A DNA stretch of 64,000 nucleotides from Xiphias gladius (Eukaryota > Chordata > Actinopteri > Istiophoriformes > Xiphiidae), in NCBI RefSeq assembly GCF_016859285.1, contig NC_053402.1, positions 7,956,531 through 8,020,530 on the forward strand, read 5' to 3'. Made by a program: the position numbers and the translations under genes. Below the pieces are notes generated by a model, which was not told the origin of the DNA, did not search any database, and saw only the letters and a program-made list of their open reading frames with translations. Below are positions 1-13,079 of the stretch, piece after piece (the first letter of the stretch is position 1; each line of letters starts with the position of its first letter).

Positions 1-1369
1 ATGGCAAATCTCACCCATCTGCTACTTCAAGTGGACTGAAACTAACAAATGTTTAAATACAATTTGGCCATGATGTAGACAGAAACCATTAGGATGTTAA
101 ATTAACTAATTTATCCCTGTGACCTTTAGATGGGAGCATGCAGCTGTCAGACCAGTATACCTGCCGCACCTGATGCTACTACAACTCTCATTCTTGGACG
201 ACTTTTATTTTATTGTTCTTATTCTCATATGATTTTTTTTTTTTTTTTTTGGTCTGGTTATATTGCTTGAACAAGTGTGTGTTTTTGAATTAACGTGACC
301 GTATCGGAGAGTGGCTGTAGACACTGACTGATGTATGTGTGCATCTCAGCAACAAGCATTCAATAGTATTAGACTTTAAAATTTAAATTGTCTAAATTTT
401 CCATTGCGAAACCTGCTAAATATCAAGGAACATATTGAGCAACAGTTTTACTGACAAACATACACTGCCAGCCGAAAGAAAAGTATTATATGTGCATTCA
501 GAGTTTACTCTAAAGCAATGTATTCAGAAATTTGTTATAAATAACTGAAAAATATATATGTATAAGTGACTTGTGAATAACCTTTATATATCAATCAGTC
601 TAACTAGGCCTCTCAAACAGACAACTGTACTTTACTATATAAATGACGTGACATCACTGTCCTACTGAGCATTGCCAATTGATAAAAAGTCTACACTTCT
701 AAGGACACCTTACCTGAAACTGTCTTACTTTTATTATTTAATTTTAGGTTATTCATAAAGAACCTTCTATTAATTTGCGTAAGACTAATCTTAAAATTTG
801 AAATATACAATATTTGAAAGGTTTTGACTGGCAGTGTATAACACTCTTTCTGTAATGCTGGTTTTGAATTGTATAATACTTCAACATGAGCACAAAAGGG
901 GAGCCAACCTGAGTACAAGAAAACGATCAGTGTAAATGCCACTTTGTGTAACAGACATAGCAAATTGTTTCCGTTACTGCAAAGTCTTTGGGCTTCGTAT
1001 AAATCTAATAGTTTTCCAACCCCTGCTGGGAGATAAAAATGCACTAAGCAAGCTGTTGTCCCAATTGAAATAAGCTAAAAAGAAAAAAAATCTAAAGTAC
1101 AACGCACTTTATTCTTCCTTGTATACCTTTTGATGTTGCAAATAAATATTTATATAATTTTGGCTTTTTCTCCTTTTTGCAAGTTCATCCTGCTAAAAGA
1201 TATATGTAATGCTGCTCTGAGTCCACAGACACAAACAGTGTTTTTCTTCTAATACAGCTGTGAGCTGTATTGTGAAGCTCCTCCATACAACTTGTGTGCT
1301 CATCTAGAGCCACTAGATGCCTCTGCAACCATTCCTATCATAGAGGGCTTCAGCACAAAACACTGAACC

Positions 1370-1398
1370 ATATGTTCCCACCACAAGTGGGAACATAT
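1370..1398. repeat. Perfect hairpin, 12-bp stem
   Basis: ATATGTTCCCAC at 1370-1381 is followed by a 5-base spacer and then its exact reverse complement at 1387-1398. No family is recognised. Confidence 0.8.
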
Positions 1399-3454
1399 CA
1401 ACTTTGAATTTACAAAGATGAATATAAATTTATGAATGTACTGAAAAATAAGACATTAGACTTTAATATCCCATAGAGAAAAATAAAATGAGTTTGATCT
1501 CCACTATTTATGTGTGTTGGCTGAGTACCTGATCAAAGTGTGAATCGTGCCACAGTGGGTGAGGCATCTCATAAGAGTCAAGACATCGTCACATCACAAG
1601 TCATTTCACAAGTCCTGGAAACTTGATAAATATGGCTTGAATTTCTTCTTTTATCTTTTACTTGATGTCAAGTGATGAAAAAGTTCATCTCTTCATGTCA
1701 AAGTAGCTGGTAATGGGGCACAGATGATTTCTTATATCCTTTTTTTAAATTTACTTACAAACATATCTTCTATCAAATCTCATCTTACCATATATTATCT
1801 TTGACTGTGTCATATCCTTTTGATTTATATCAGTACTTCTAAGACTTTTCCTGCATCATATAATTTCTACCAAAAAATAAAAAAAATTAAAATATTAAAG
1901 TAACAGTATTTACAGGCAGGGGAAAATACAATACAGAACTAATGGATACTGTACATATCACAAGTTAACATTTCATGACAATTTAGGCAGCTCTCAGTGC
2001 TACAAATCATCACGTCAGTGACTGAGAACTCTTCAAAGGGTTGTATATGAGCAATGATTCACAGTCATTGCTGTTCTGGTTTGTCGCTGTAATGGATCAA
2101 CCGTGCAAAACAGAAGCAAGAGCCGAACGAACACCAGTAGACACAGGGACTTGTGCTGTTAATTAAAGGCCCTGCACACAAACACAGATGATTTAATTTA
2201 TTGATGCTGATTAATTCTTGAATAATGTGAGGTCACTGGATTCTATGTAGCAACTAGATTGAAACTTTTCTCACTCTTAACAGGTCAAACAAAGTTAAAA
2301 ATAGAGTGAGGAAGATGACAGTCAAGTGTACTCAAGTGTACGCAGTCATTAGAATAAGTCTAATCAGGCGCAATAAATCACTTGTGTGTGTTTACTATGG
2401 TTGTGCAGGCCCATTGACACACCCCACGCAGTGCCAGCAAGCCATTCGACTAGTGATTTTAACATAGCAGAACAGGTCTGCACGACTCAAACTTCTGACA
2501 AAGGCATCATGTTGAAATACATCATTTTTGGTTTCAGTAAAATAATATTTTTGTACATAAATTTTGCATAAGATAAGTAGTCTAGGTAGTTTGGCTAAAA
2601 ACTAGCAAACTACCCTCACACTGCAGCTTGAACTGTACAAATTCAGTTTCTCCTACCAATGAGACATAAATATGATGGTTTTTTTTTTTTTTTTCATGGG
2701 ACATATTACCTCAGCGAGTGGAGAGACAATTGCTGGAGATTAGAAACTTAATTTGTTACAATTCATGACTTTCAAAATACTTCAGCCCACAAAGTGTTCG
2801 TGCCAGGGACATAAAGCACATTATTTTTGAAGCGGTCTTGGATACCTCCAAACTCTCCAGATCTGATGACTTAAGGATGAAGTTGTCACTAAGGCCAGTT
2901 CAAAGTGACTGTAGCAAACTATTCATGAAGTGGACTTCAGTGCCCCCTGCTGGCCAATCATCAAAAACTTGTTCTTGAATAGCTCTAAGACATAAAGTAA
3001 AGTGATGCCAAGTTGCCCAACATCACTGACAGATTTGAATAATGATGCCAGAATTTCTCAAAACTGTGCAAGCTGTTCTACAGTCACCTTTTGATCTGTT
3101 GATGAAAAGGACCAAGTTGCAGAATTGACTGGCTTATGACAGCCTATTGACGTGGAGTATCAACAATCTTTTTACATGACACAAATAAACTATGGTATGT
3201 GGATGTGATTTGGGTTGACCAAAGAAATCAATGGAAAAAAAACTTTTTAATTTAAAGTCACTTTCAGAAGCAACTGAATGAAAAAGGTGTTTTTTGTTAT
3301 AGTGCTACCGTCTGTTGTGATTACTTTAAATTTGTTTCCTTGATAGGCAGCTGAGATTTTAGGCATATAGTTTTATAGTTTTTGAGCTCTAGTTACCTTG
3401 AGCAGTAGAAGCTGAAAAACAAGAGGAAGAATCTCAGAGGGAGAACGCAGTGAG

Positions 3455-3495
3455 ATTACTGCTTCCTAACAGTGGACATGTTAGGAAGCAGTAAT
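3455..3495. repeat. Perfect hairpin, 17-bp stem
   Basis: ATTACTGCTTCCTAACA (3455-3471) is followed by a 7-base spacer and its exact reverse complement (3479-3495). There is no flanking terminal repeat, no coding context and no microRNA-length longer stem around it. Confidence 0.85.
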
Positions 3496-4002
3496 TACAT
3501 TGCAAATCTATGGTGCTCCGGGAAAGAAAGAGTCCTTAAAGTAAACTGGTTGTACAGGGACTAGTTGTACTACTGAGGAATTTGATTGGGTTCAGAGAGG
3601 CTAAACCTCAGTGTAGACAGACCCAGGGTCATCATCTAAGGTTGCTTTACCATCATCTCTAAAATGGTGGATAGCTAGCAGCATTGTGCTTTAACAGAAA
3701 GCAGTGACAATTGTGTTTGCTGGGTGGTACTTTCCTTGCATTAATATGTAAGGTATCGTCATTTTTCAGTCACAACATGTTCCTATACTATAATGAAATC
3801 ATTTTCCTCCATTTCTCCTGTGTTTTTTCTGTCTAGATTTTAATCAGGTTAAAATCACCCTGTGTCACTGATAAGAGACTTGCAGCCTTCCTTTCAGCCC
3901 TCAAGGTTGTCCTGTCTTGATCTTCCTTTAATTACATATCCTCCATTTCTGTCTGTCAGTCTGCTGCTGTTCCCATGCACAAGAACTCACAGCCGAAAAC
4001 AC

Positions 4003-4043
4003 CCTGAGGTTCAGAGGTCCCTGTTGGACCTCTGAACCTCAGG
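4003..4043. repeat. Perfect hairpin, 18-bp stem
   Basis: CCTGAGGTTCAGAGGTCC (4003-4020), a 5-base spacer and the exact reverse complement (4026-4043). It is GC-rich and unlike the surrounding AT-rich DNA. Confidence 0.85.
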
Positions 4044-4630
4044 AGAGGCATTTTTTTGTTGGTGGATAAAAACATGAAAAGAGGGAAATCAGGAGCAAGG
4101 GGCAAGCTGCTCAATAACTGCAGGCCTCGAGGCTATCAGCTTTTCATTAGCAAGTCAGTGAGTGAGTGAATGAGTGTGATCGGTGGATGGTAAAATAGGA
4201 GAAGTCGTGCTGGGCCACATCAGCTATTAGGGTGATTTGGAGGCTCCCACTGACTCCTATTGTGTATTGTCTCGAAGTGAGCAACCAAGGCTCAACAGTA
4301 AGCCTTTGTGTGGGACATTTAACTGCCTGTTAGCATGCTAATTATGGGATGTATGTGTTTCTGGGTGCGTGTGTGTGTAAGTGCGTGCGTGCGTGCGTGC
4401 GTATGTGTGTGTAAGTGTGCCAGTGTATGTCCATCATCTACTGGTCTTTTCCATCCCTCCATCTCTCTCCTGGGATTTACACTACTTCAATACCTCTTCC
4501 TTCCTTCAACCTTTCCAAAGGCACTAATGCATCACTGATCTCTGTGTTACTTTTCACGCTCCTTCTGTTGTTTTGATCATCTTCACTTCTGTTTTTATCC
4601 CTAAATCTGTGTTCGCCCAGTGTCTTTTTT

Positions 4631-4632
<2 letters not shown>

Positions 4633-4689
<57 letters not shown>
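4633..4689. repeat. (TC)n microsatellite
   Basis: Uninterrupted TC dinucleotides, about 57 bases, polypurine on the other strand. An impure GT/GCGT tract lies just upstream at about 4365-4420. Open frames here are products of the repeat. Confidence 0.95.
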
Positions 4690-4693
<4 letters not shown>

Positions 4694-6261
4694 GATAATC
4701 AGCTGCTTCTGATTCTGCTATGCTTGGATCAGTTTCACTTTGACTCCAATGTTTAAACATGAAGTCTCTCTCACAGTAAGCGTAGGACATTATCCTCACA
4801 TTTAGCTATGGAAAACCTAATTTTAGACATGCCCCTCTTTCATCAGTGACAACTCTTCTTGCAAACTCTCCAGCCATCTTGAGCCTGTGCTTCGTCTTCA
4901 CCTGTCTCCCTGTTGCTGGCTTAAGGGTGTAAAATTACAGATTCCAAAAATATTTTTGACCAGAGTGCTCCATCCTAGAAGGGAGAAGAGTGAGGCTGGC
5001 AACCTGCTTTTCAAGAGGTGAACACAATAACATAAAATCCTGTAAAATAGGTTGCAACCCAATCCTAAAGAAATAGTGTAAGATGTTTCTGTTATTTTTT
5101 CAACAACTCTTTTAGATTGTATTATCTCTGTAAGTTTGAATCATAGACAGGTAGTTATGAAACCTTTATGAAGACAAGATTGCATATTTTTTCAGAGAAT
5201 TAAAGCCAACTCTTTAACAAGTTGTACCCTTGTGTGGTCCTCTTTTTCTCCTTTAAAAGTAATGCAAGGCAAAATTACTCAACTACCGAATATACAAGCT
5301 CTGCATTTCTAGTCACTCAACCATCTGAATTCAACAGAATCTTATCACTGAATTGGACACAAAAATGAATGTTTTTCATCAGTGAGTTTAATAGTCTCTT
5401 GCATTTTAAGATTAACAACAATTACATTAAATCTGTTTGGTGTGTTGGCCAAACAAACCAACAGGCTCTAATGTAAGCTGATGTCAGTTAAATAGTATTA
5501 TCACAACTGATCAAGAGGATATACCACTGAACAGAGACAACACTGAGGAGTAGCAAACGTTTCTAGCTGACCATGACAAGGCCAGCTTTGTTTGTTGGAC
5601 CTGATAACTCGAGCCCTTACACTGATGTTATTTCTGATCTGGATGCTCTAGACTGAATGTGAGTAATGGGGTTACAGATGCTAAAAAAAAAAAAAGTCCA
5701 TCACTCAAACAGACGTAAATGACAACCGAAGTAACAGAGTACTCTGCATCGTAAATTTCTGTATCCTCTCTGGACTAGGATGCCTACAAATTCTGCTGCA
5801 GTATTTTCATATTGGAATATATTTATGTATATGTTTATATTTGCTGTGTCTATCAATGCAAACTCACGTAGTACTGTGTCCCTTACTTGGCAGGTCCTGA
5901 TTTAAAAGATCATTTGCTGACATGGTAACTTTCCTCAGCTTAACTACAACTGACTTGTCTAGTCATACTCATTTTTAATTAACATTTTAATGTCTGTTAG
6001 TCAGGAAGCTTTTGAATTTATGATCTTTGTATTATGCACTGACATATTTTTTATAAGTACTGTATTGTAACTGCTATAGGTCAGTAACCTTAACATTTTG
6101 TACACTCTATATGCAATTTATTTTCACTTTGTATTTAATACATTTACTTTGCACATTCATTCTTGACCTTTGGGAACAGATATGGTACTTTGTTTTTTTG
6201 GTTGTCCTTAAATATGCACCATCCCAGAGATGGATTTTCATTGTTGACAGTTTCAATGGGC

Positions 6262-6267
6262 AATAAA
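6262..6267 (+). terminator. Candidate polyadenylation signal AATAAA
   Basis: AATAAA with a T/GT-rich downstream element within 40 bases. It would end a plus-strand transcript from an unseen gene to the left. Confidence 0.4.
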
Positions 6268-6599
6268 GTTTTTGAATGTTTGAGTTCTGACTCTTGATTT
6301 GTTGTCCATGGTAAGTGTGATCCTTCTGTGTGTGATCAACTGATGTCTCCTAGTGTACATCTATACGTAGGTGGTAAATGCACTTCTGTGTGTTTGTGTA
6401 ACTGTGTATATATGTGTTTGCCTGTGAACAGTTGAGTATGCAGCATACATATCCAGATTCACATTTCTGCATGTAGTTTCCATGTCTGTCTGTATGTTTT
6501 AGTTAAGTGCATGTTTGTGTACATGTGGATACCCACGTGTTCTTCCATGTATGTACTTCTGTGTGTAGGAGCGTATCTGCATGTTTGTGTGTATTTGAG

Positions 6600-6880
6600 T
6601 GTATGTGAGCAGCTGTGGGCCCTGTGTTTGAACTCTAGCTCACATGGGCTGAGTGAGGGAGGGCCGCAGGGTGAGAAGGCGATGGGAGAAGGGACTGATG
6701 CCCGACAAACTCTCCATCTCCCTCTCTTCTTTCATCTCCCTCTCCCAGCATCAAACAACAAACTCTTTCATTCAGGCATCTTTGCGGCCAGCCGCCCCCA
6801 GACCCTCCAGGCCCCCACCCGTTCACGCTGCTTAATTCAATGTTCCGAGAAAAACTCATGATTTGAAAGTGACTTTTTTT
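6600..6880. promoter_or_regulatory. Unique GC-richer non-coding block, candidate conserved element
   Basis: This block stands out from its AT-rich surroundings. It has a balanced, complex composition, no repeat family I recognise, and overlapping open frames on both strands with no protein resemblance. It lies about 12 kb upstream of the sox10 coding start, where distal neural-crest enhancers of this gene are expected. Conservation is inferred from composition only. Confidence 0.25.
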
Positions 6881-7735
6881 ATCCCCCTCCTTTTCCATAT
6901 CTCCTCCTAAGAAGCATCACCCCTCTTCCTGTACTCCCCAAGTCTGTTTTTAACTCTCATATCAAAACAGCTTCTGTCCTGTAAACACAAAGGAAGTAAA
7001 GCCCAGATCGATCCACCCCCAGAACTGGACAATGCACTTCCAGTGAGCAGTCAACGATTGATACAATTAGGATGCCAGAACATAACACATACTTACACAC
7101 ATATTATAGGCATGAATATGATGTTGCAATACATTTTGAATGCAACTTCGTTCTTCTTTGAAGGACCAGGATTCACTCATACTGATACAAGACATGATTA
7201 GGTAGTCTGCTAATCCAAGTTTGTCTACTGAGTGACAAGGATTCGAAAGACTCAGATCAGCTCTTCATTTGCCCAATAACATAACTGAACAACAAACATT
7301 TTCTCTTTTAGTTCTTTGATGCCAAATAAACTCAAAAGTCAATTAATTCCTCTCCAGCTGTCAACAAGTAGGATTCCAGCAAGATGTCCCCAACCAAACA
7401 AATTTCTACTCCATTTGTATGAATAATTTCTTATCAAGGAGGCTTAAAACAATATGATATAAATTACTGATATGATGAACTTTAATATCATACAGACATA
7501 TTAACAATGCTAAAACTTTCCAAGTAAATATAACAGAAAGAAGTACAAAGCAAGTTAATTGTACCCAGTACCTAATATAGCAGATTCATTTCAAAGTATG
7601 GAGTTATTCTGTTTTTGTTTTTTCCCCAAAACTACCCATAATCAGAATAGAAAGATACAAGCATGAAGCACTTTGATGAAAGTTACGTTCAGTTTTTGTT
7701 AAAAGTGTTTTAGAGATATGTTGATTCAAATTTAT

Positions 7736-7845
7736 GATCATTTTAGAGGCTACATTTTGTGGTTCTATTGAATTGCATTGTGTTATACTGAGAGGTGTTT
7801 ATTACAGTTGTCCACCTTATTCATTTCAGTGAGGGTGGACTACAT
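7736..7845. mobile_element. Fragment of a MITE shared with the gga1-intron copy at 43191
   Basis: About 90-110 bases align by eye to the inside of the inverted-repeat element at 43191-43464, including the shared words GAGGTGTTT and GTGGTT and the order of all blocks between. No terminal repeats are visible here, so this is an internal fragment. It is non-autonomous and non-coding. Confidence 0.6.
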
Positions 7846-7942
7846 TTCAGTTACCCTCAGTGTTATCTGTGATAGTGTGCTGTGTGCAACAATCTCATAC
7901 AATTATCCTACTCTTAGTTAAAACTGATCTGATCCAAGCCCT

Positions 7943-8090
7943 GTAATGGAGTAAAAAGTCAAATATTTCCCTCTAAAATGTATCTAATCAGTAAAAAGAA
8001 GGAATTTATAATGTAAATTCTCAAGTGATGTACAAGACACACAATAAGTGCATTACTTGAGTAAATGTACTCAGTAACTTTCCACCAAGT
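7943..8090. mobile_element. hAT-like non-autonomous element fragment
   Basis: From memory, the block resembles a very common teleost dispersed repeat that is full of AAGTA/AGTAAA words and ends in TTTCCACCA. Read on the other strand that end resembles the CAGTGGTGGAAA-type end of hAT-derived elements. The copy is diverged and short. The class is inferred from the terminal motif, with no transposase present. Confidence 0.4.
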
Positions 8091-8229
8091 ATATTTACAA
8101 GTATCTGAAATCCATATTGTTGTGCACAGCTTCCAGGATGTCAAACTAAATTGGATGTTTACTGAGATTTTTGTTTTGCATCCAAGGGGAAAAACAGTCT
8201 GAGAGAGAATCACTGAAAATGAACATTTT

Positions 8230-8760
8230 TAGAGAGGTACGTCATTGCTGTGTGATGATATCCCAAACAGCAACCAGCCAGACATGCAGCAGAAGCATCC
8301 TAACAAAGGACACCCTTGTTGCCAGCTGAATTCTTGAACATCATTTTCTGCATTTTCCTGCAAATGACTCAATCTCCTCATCCCTCGCCTCTCATTCCGC
8401 CCAATTATCATCTTTCAGGCATGTCCCCTTGTCCCACAGAGATGGGTTGTTTGGGAGTTTCCAAATCTTACCATGAAATCTGCTTATATGTGTAGAGATG
8501 TTTGAGGGCCTTTAGTGCCAAAAAACACACACACACATACGCACATTCGATCTGCATGGTAGAAGAAGAGAGTGGTGAATGTATATGAATAATGTGACTG
8601 ATTTTGCTCTGAGAGGGAGACGGGACAGTTGCAAGGGATACAAGGCACCATTGAGAATTCCCTTTCTCTTATTCCTCTGGCATCGTCCCCCTTTTTTCTT
8701 TTGCCTTTTGTTGCTGTCACAGCTGCAGCAGGGCTGAGAAACCCCACAGCTTTAAGAGCT
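8230..8760. promoter_or_regulatory. Candidate sox10 upstream regulatory block
   Basis: Unique, moderately GC-rich sequence between repeat fragments. It contains a paired inverted Sox-type site at 8302-8320 (AACAAAG, 5 bases, CCTTGTT), an adjacent CAGCTG E-box and a second CAGCTG near 8720. SoxE proteins bind inverted pairs as dimers, and sox10 is known to be autoregulated through distal enhancers in other vertebrates. Assignment to sox10 is inference from position. Confidence 0.3.
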
Positions 8761-9059
8761 GGTCCTGGCTGATACTAAATGTTGTCATACATTTCAGCGT
8801 GTGCTCAGTGCATCTACAGTTAAGTGTATGTATATGTGTAAAAAAGTAAACAATGTAAATCTGAACTGATGGCTCCAGTGGTCAAAGGGTCATGTGTTAC
8901 TCTAGTATCTCAATAGAGTAACTTAATGCTACGAAGATTCATGCAAAGTTTTGCGTAATCACAAGGGTTGATACCCTGATGAAAATCTGATGAAAGTCAG
9001 TGATTTATAACCAAGATGCATCAAAGTGTTTCAAGCGTAACACAAGTGTAAGATTTCAC

Positions 9060-9690
9060 AAGATGATAGTAGTAGACGATGATAGTAGTAACATGCTTTA
9101 TTATGTTCACCATCTTAGTTTAGTGTGTTAGCATGCTAACATTCGATAATCTGCACTAAACACGAAGTACAATTTAGGCTGATGAGAATTTCATTAATTT
9201 TGCAGGTATTTGTTCATAAGACAAAGTACAGGACAAACTGAAAACGTGACCTGATGTTGGTGCTAGATGAAAATCTCCGGGCATCAGCAAAGTCAGTAGG
9301 ATTCATCCTCTGAGAGCCATGAAGGTCTGTACAAAATTTGTGCCAATCAATTTGTAGATGTTGAGTTTTTTCATAGGATAAATTAAAACTTTGTCCTGCT
9401 GGTGGTGCTAGGGCAAGAGTCAAAGAGTCAAGGGATCACTAAAGTCATTAGGATTCTTTTCTTGGGCATTGTTGATATCTGTACCAGATTTGATGGCAAT
9501 CTATCCTATAGTCGTCAAGATATTTCAGTAAAAGCCAATCATACTTCAAAGTCAGTATCATTCATCCTCCGGGTTCCATGAAGGCCTCTAAAAAAATTCA
9601 AGGCAACCAATCTTACAGTTATTAAGATATTTAAGTCTGGACCACAGTGGTGGAATGACTACCTGGAAGACAGACTGACTCTGCCATCTC
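9060..9690. mobile_element. Dispersed teleost repeat with degenerate internal subrepeats
   Basis: Three diverged copies of the same unit follow one another, starting near 9291, 9442 and 9550. Each opens with a GTCANTANNATTC-like word, then CCATGAAGG or its decayed form, then a CTGTAC-AATTT block and a CAAT(C)-rich tail. The preceding part contains TTAGCATGCTAAC, which I remember as a common companion of this repeat in spiny-rayed fish. No transposase or reverse transcriptase is visible, so the class is left open. Open frames across it are meaningless. Confidence 0.55.
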
Positions 9691-9699
9691 GTTTTAAGT

Positions 9700-12350
9700 C
9701 ATGACGCTAGCCTGGCTAAAATCTACTAGGTGATGGATTTCCAGGTAGCAATTTCTTCTAAAAAAAAAGCAGTATAACAGTCTTTAAAATCAGATTTTAT
9801 TCATGTAAAATTTAGAAACAAAAATATAAATTTCCAACAAAACACTGTGACTCTAAACATAGCATGGTGAAGAATGAAAGACCATATAGTTAGCACAACC
9901 AACCACCTCCTGACAGTGAAACCAGGAAATATGACCCCAGTTCTAAAAAACAAGTAGGACGATGATTACAGAATACAGGCAGAGATCGGCCATAAGTAAC
10001 TAAACTCCTTCTCTCTGTTTCACTTTGGACCCTTACCCCAATATCCCCACGCCCTCCAGCACAACCACCACCACCACACTTCCCCATACACCACCACCTC
10101 ATCCCCCATATATCAATTTCCTTTAGATGTTCCCCCTCACACAATCGAAGTAACTAGATTCTTTCCTTTGGCTGGCCAGTGGAGATATGAAGCAGAACAC
10201 ACAATGGGCTATTCACTAAGGTAGCCACACACGTCTCACCCCCATTCATCCCCATCTGACCAGCACCAGTGGCAGCACTGTCCATTTCTCAAAGCCCACG
10301 CACATATATGTCTCTCTGTAACATACATGCTTGCACGCAAACACACACACAATATATATATAAAGACACACAGAAGCGCATGCAAATAAATTTGTATACC
10401 ACATTTAGCACACACACACAGCACCCCACCTCAGTACCCAGCTGAAGTGAAAGCCTGCCCAATTTCGTGCCAAACCCTGACAAACACACATACACACACA
10501 CACAAACCAGTAACTCAGAGAAATACAAGACTAACACAAAAGAATAGGACCTTTGGTGCCATGAGCACAAGGGCAGGATTCACAGATTTTCAAGACGGAG
10601 ACCTATTTAAATGTAACACAGCTGCATTAATTTACTGAGGAAGATGGGTGGAGAGAAAAGATCAAGAAGGTTTTTCTGGAGGGCTGAATTATTTTTTTTT
10701 ACCCATTTGAAGATTCTCTGACATTTTAATTGGAAAATATAACTCACATTTATCACTACTATGGAATAATCTATAAATTATAGAAGCTCAGTTACTTATG
10801 CTTAAAAAGAACAAAGAGCCTGTTTCCTGAGAAAAACCCTGATTTCCTACCAGCTCCCAAAATTGATCACTACAGGAGACTCATCTAATGGCACAATGTT
10901 TTAGAGGAAGAACAAATCAAAAATCAAAACAAACAAACTTGTGTCATTCTATGGTTAATCCTGACCTTTGACCTCCATGAGGAGCTCAAGCTTGAATGCT
11001 GCTTTTATCGTAAAATATAAGAGAGTTGATTACATTCATAATAACTTAATAACTGCAATAACAGTAGCCCACCGGATCCTTCTGCAGGCTTGACTGATTC
11101 ACTTCAATGACCAAATACTGACACACCTGCTCTGTCCTGCACAGGTGCATGCAGGGAGACAAAGAGCGAATGAGAGAAAATGAGAGTACGAGTGTAACAA
11201 AAGGGTAGAGATTGTGTCTGTAAGTAAGAGAAGGACATAAACCGCTTTCAAATGATACTACAGTGACTCAGGACCTTTGTTAACATTTACACAATCACAT
11301 ACGTTGAGATTCTTTTTCTATATCTGCTCAGATTTCTGACAACACCGCACTGATGCCATTCTTATGCAGTTTGAACGGATTCCTGCCTCTTGTGGGTCAG
11401 CAGGAATTACCCTGTGATTATGTTTGTCTGAACCAGAAAAAAGGCAAAAAGGGCGACGCTCCCATCTTGGCACCTCTGCTGAAGAAGGCTTTCCCTTGCT
11501 CCATAACACAAAACATATACACTATTTTATATAGTAAAGACATATCCCACCAGCCATGTGACTAGATACATTATATAAAACAACTGTATAAGGTACACAG
11601 GAAAAATGCACCAAGTAAATTTTATCTTTTGAATGTAAAATTATGTTACTTTTACTTTTAATGTTAAAAAATCTAAACACATTAATTGAAATATATGTAA
11701 CAATATTCTGTTCTTATCTGGCTGAACCAGCTCCTCTGGTATTATTTCCTCTAAATCCAATGTGCCCCATAATTCTAATGTTTTGTAAAATTATTGCAAA
11801 TTTGTACATTTGTTGTATAGTTACTTGTGTATTGATTACTAATTGTTTATAGAGAGTAAAATTACCTGGCAAAGGACAACCAATAGAAGATGGCTAATTC
11901 AGTAACTGCTTTTCACCAGCAGATGACTGGATTCACACAGGTTTGGATTTGAGGTTTTGTTACAGTTTAAAGCTCAGTTTTGTTTTGTTTTTTTGAGTTG
12001 GTTTGTTTTTCATCTAAAACATTGTGTTATTAGATGCGTCTCCAGTAGAGATCAAGTTTGGGTCCTGATTCATATTAAGAAACATAAAAAAGGAGTATAT
12101 AACATTTAACAGGACAGAATAAAGTAATTGATGGAGGAGTGGGGATGATGGTGTGTGTTTACAGCTCTGAGGTGATTCTGGCTTGGCCCTGTGGTCTCAG
12201 GACTGAGGGGCCCATGCTAGGCTTTTGCAAACCCACAACCTCCTGACCTTTAACTGTCCGATATGTTTGTGTCTCCATGTCTGCTTCACAACAAACTAAA
12301 TAATCTCTATCACATGACAGGACAATTTTGTGTCATTTGTTTCTCTTTTC
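9700..12350. other. Intergenic, no gene seen
   Basis: AT-rich with short CA-rich patches (10330-10510). Short frames on both strands are low-complexity or repeat-driven, and no splice-framed coding series is visible. Confidence 0.5.
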
Positions 12351-12356
12351 ACTGGA

Positions 12357-12494
<138 letters not shown>

Positions 12495-13079
12495 CATCTC
12501 TGAGTTTGTCCGACTAAGAAGATAACTTTTCTTTTCTGTGTTCTTTGTTTATGTTGTGAATCCTTTGCAAAGTACCCCAGCCAATAATAATTATACTAAG
12601 TATTAACTTAGCTTTAGGTTGCAGAGTGAGGCTGATCAATTACATGGGTTATATGTATACAGTGAAACCAAATACCTCATTAAATAAGGATAATAAAAAA
12701 TCCATTATTGTTATGAATTTTCCACATTTTTTGTAAACATTATGGTTTCACATTAATGGCTTAACATCACAGAGTAGCTTTACGGTATTATTTCCATCAA
12801 CAAAGTTAATTCATACCAGATATCTAAAAACTGTAACTAGCTACTGTTCATTGGGAGCAGGTTAAACGGTATATCATTTACTGATTATTATAATTTCAAA
12901 AAAATCTATCAAAGGCCCGGCGTCTTGAATCATTTCACTAAGACCAATTGCTTTTAGGTATTGTATAGTTTAGTATTTAAGTATTTTGAAGGTCGCTTCA
13001 ATTTTCTGTCTTTGAAAAAATGGAAAGCTACCTCAGTAAAATTGAATTAAATTAATTTAAGCCCAATAAAAATATTGTG

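Larger units (their letters stand above)
1..6290. other. No gene recognised; possible 3' UTR or flank of a plus-strand gene to the left
   Basis: No open frame here resembles a known protein, and the longest frames are short and low-complexity. The stretch is AT-rich with many short A/T runs. AATAAA at 6262-6267 is followed by a T/GT-rich stretch, the usual make-up of a vertebrate cleavage site, so a transcript from a gene left of the window may end near 6285. A further AATAAA lies near 1140. Relative to human 22q13.1 the gene on this side of sox10 would be PICK1 or one of its neighbours, but nothing coding confirms that. The segment also holds three perfect hairpins and a CT array, listed separately. 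Confidence 0.3.

Noticed and set aside
4554-4799. Glu/Arg-rich minus-strand frame
   Set aside because: An artefact of the CT array.
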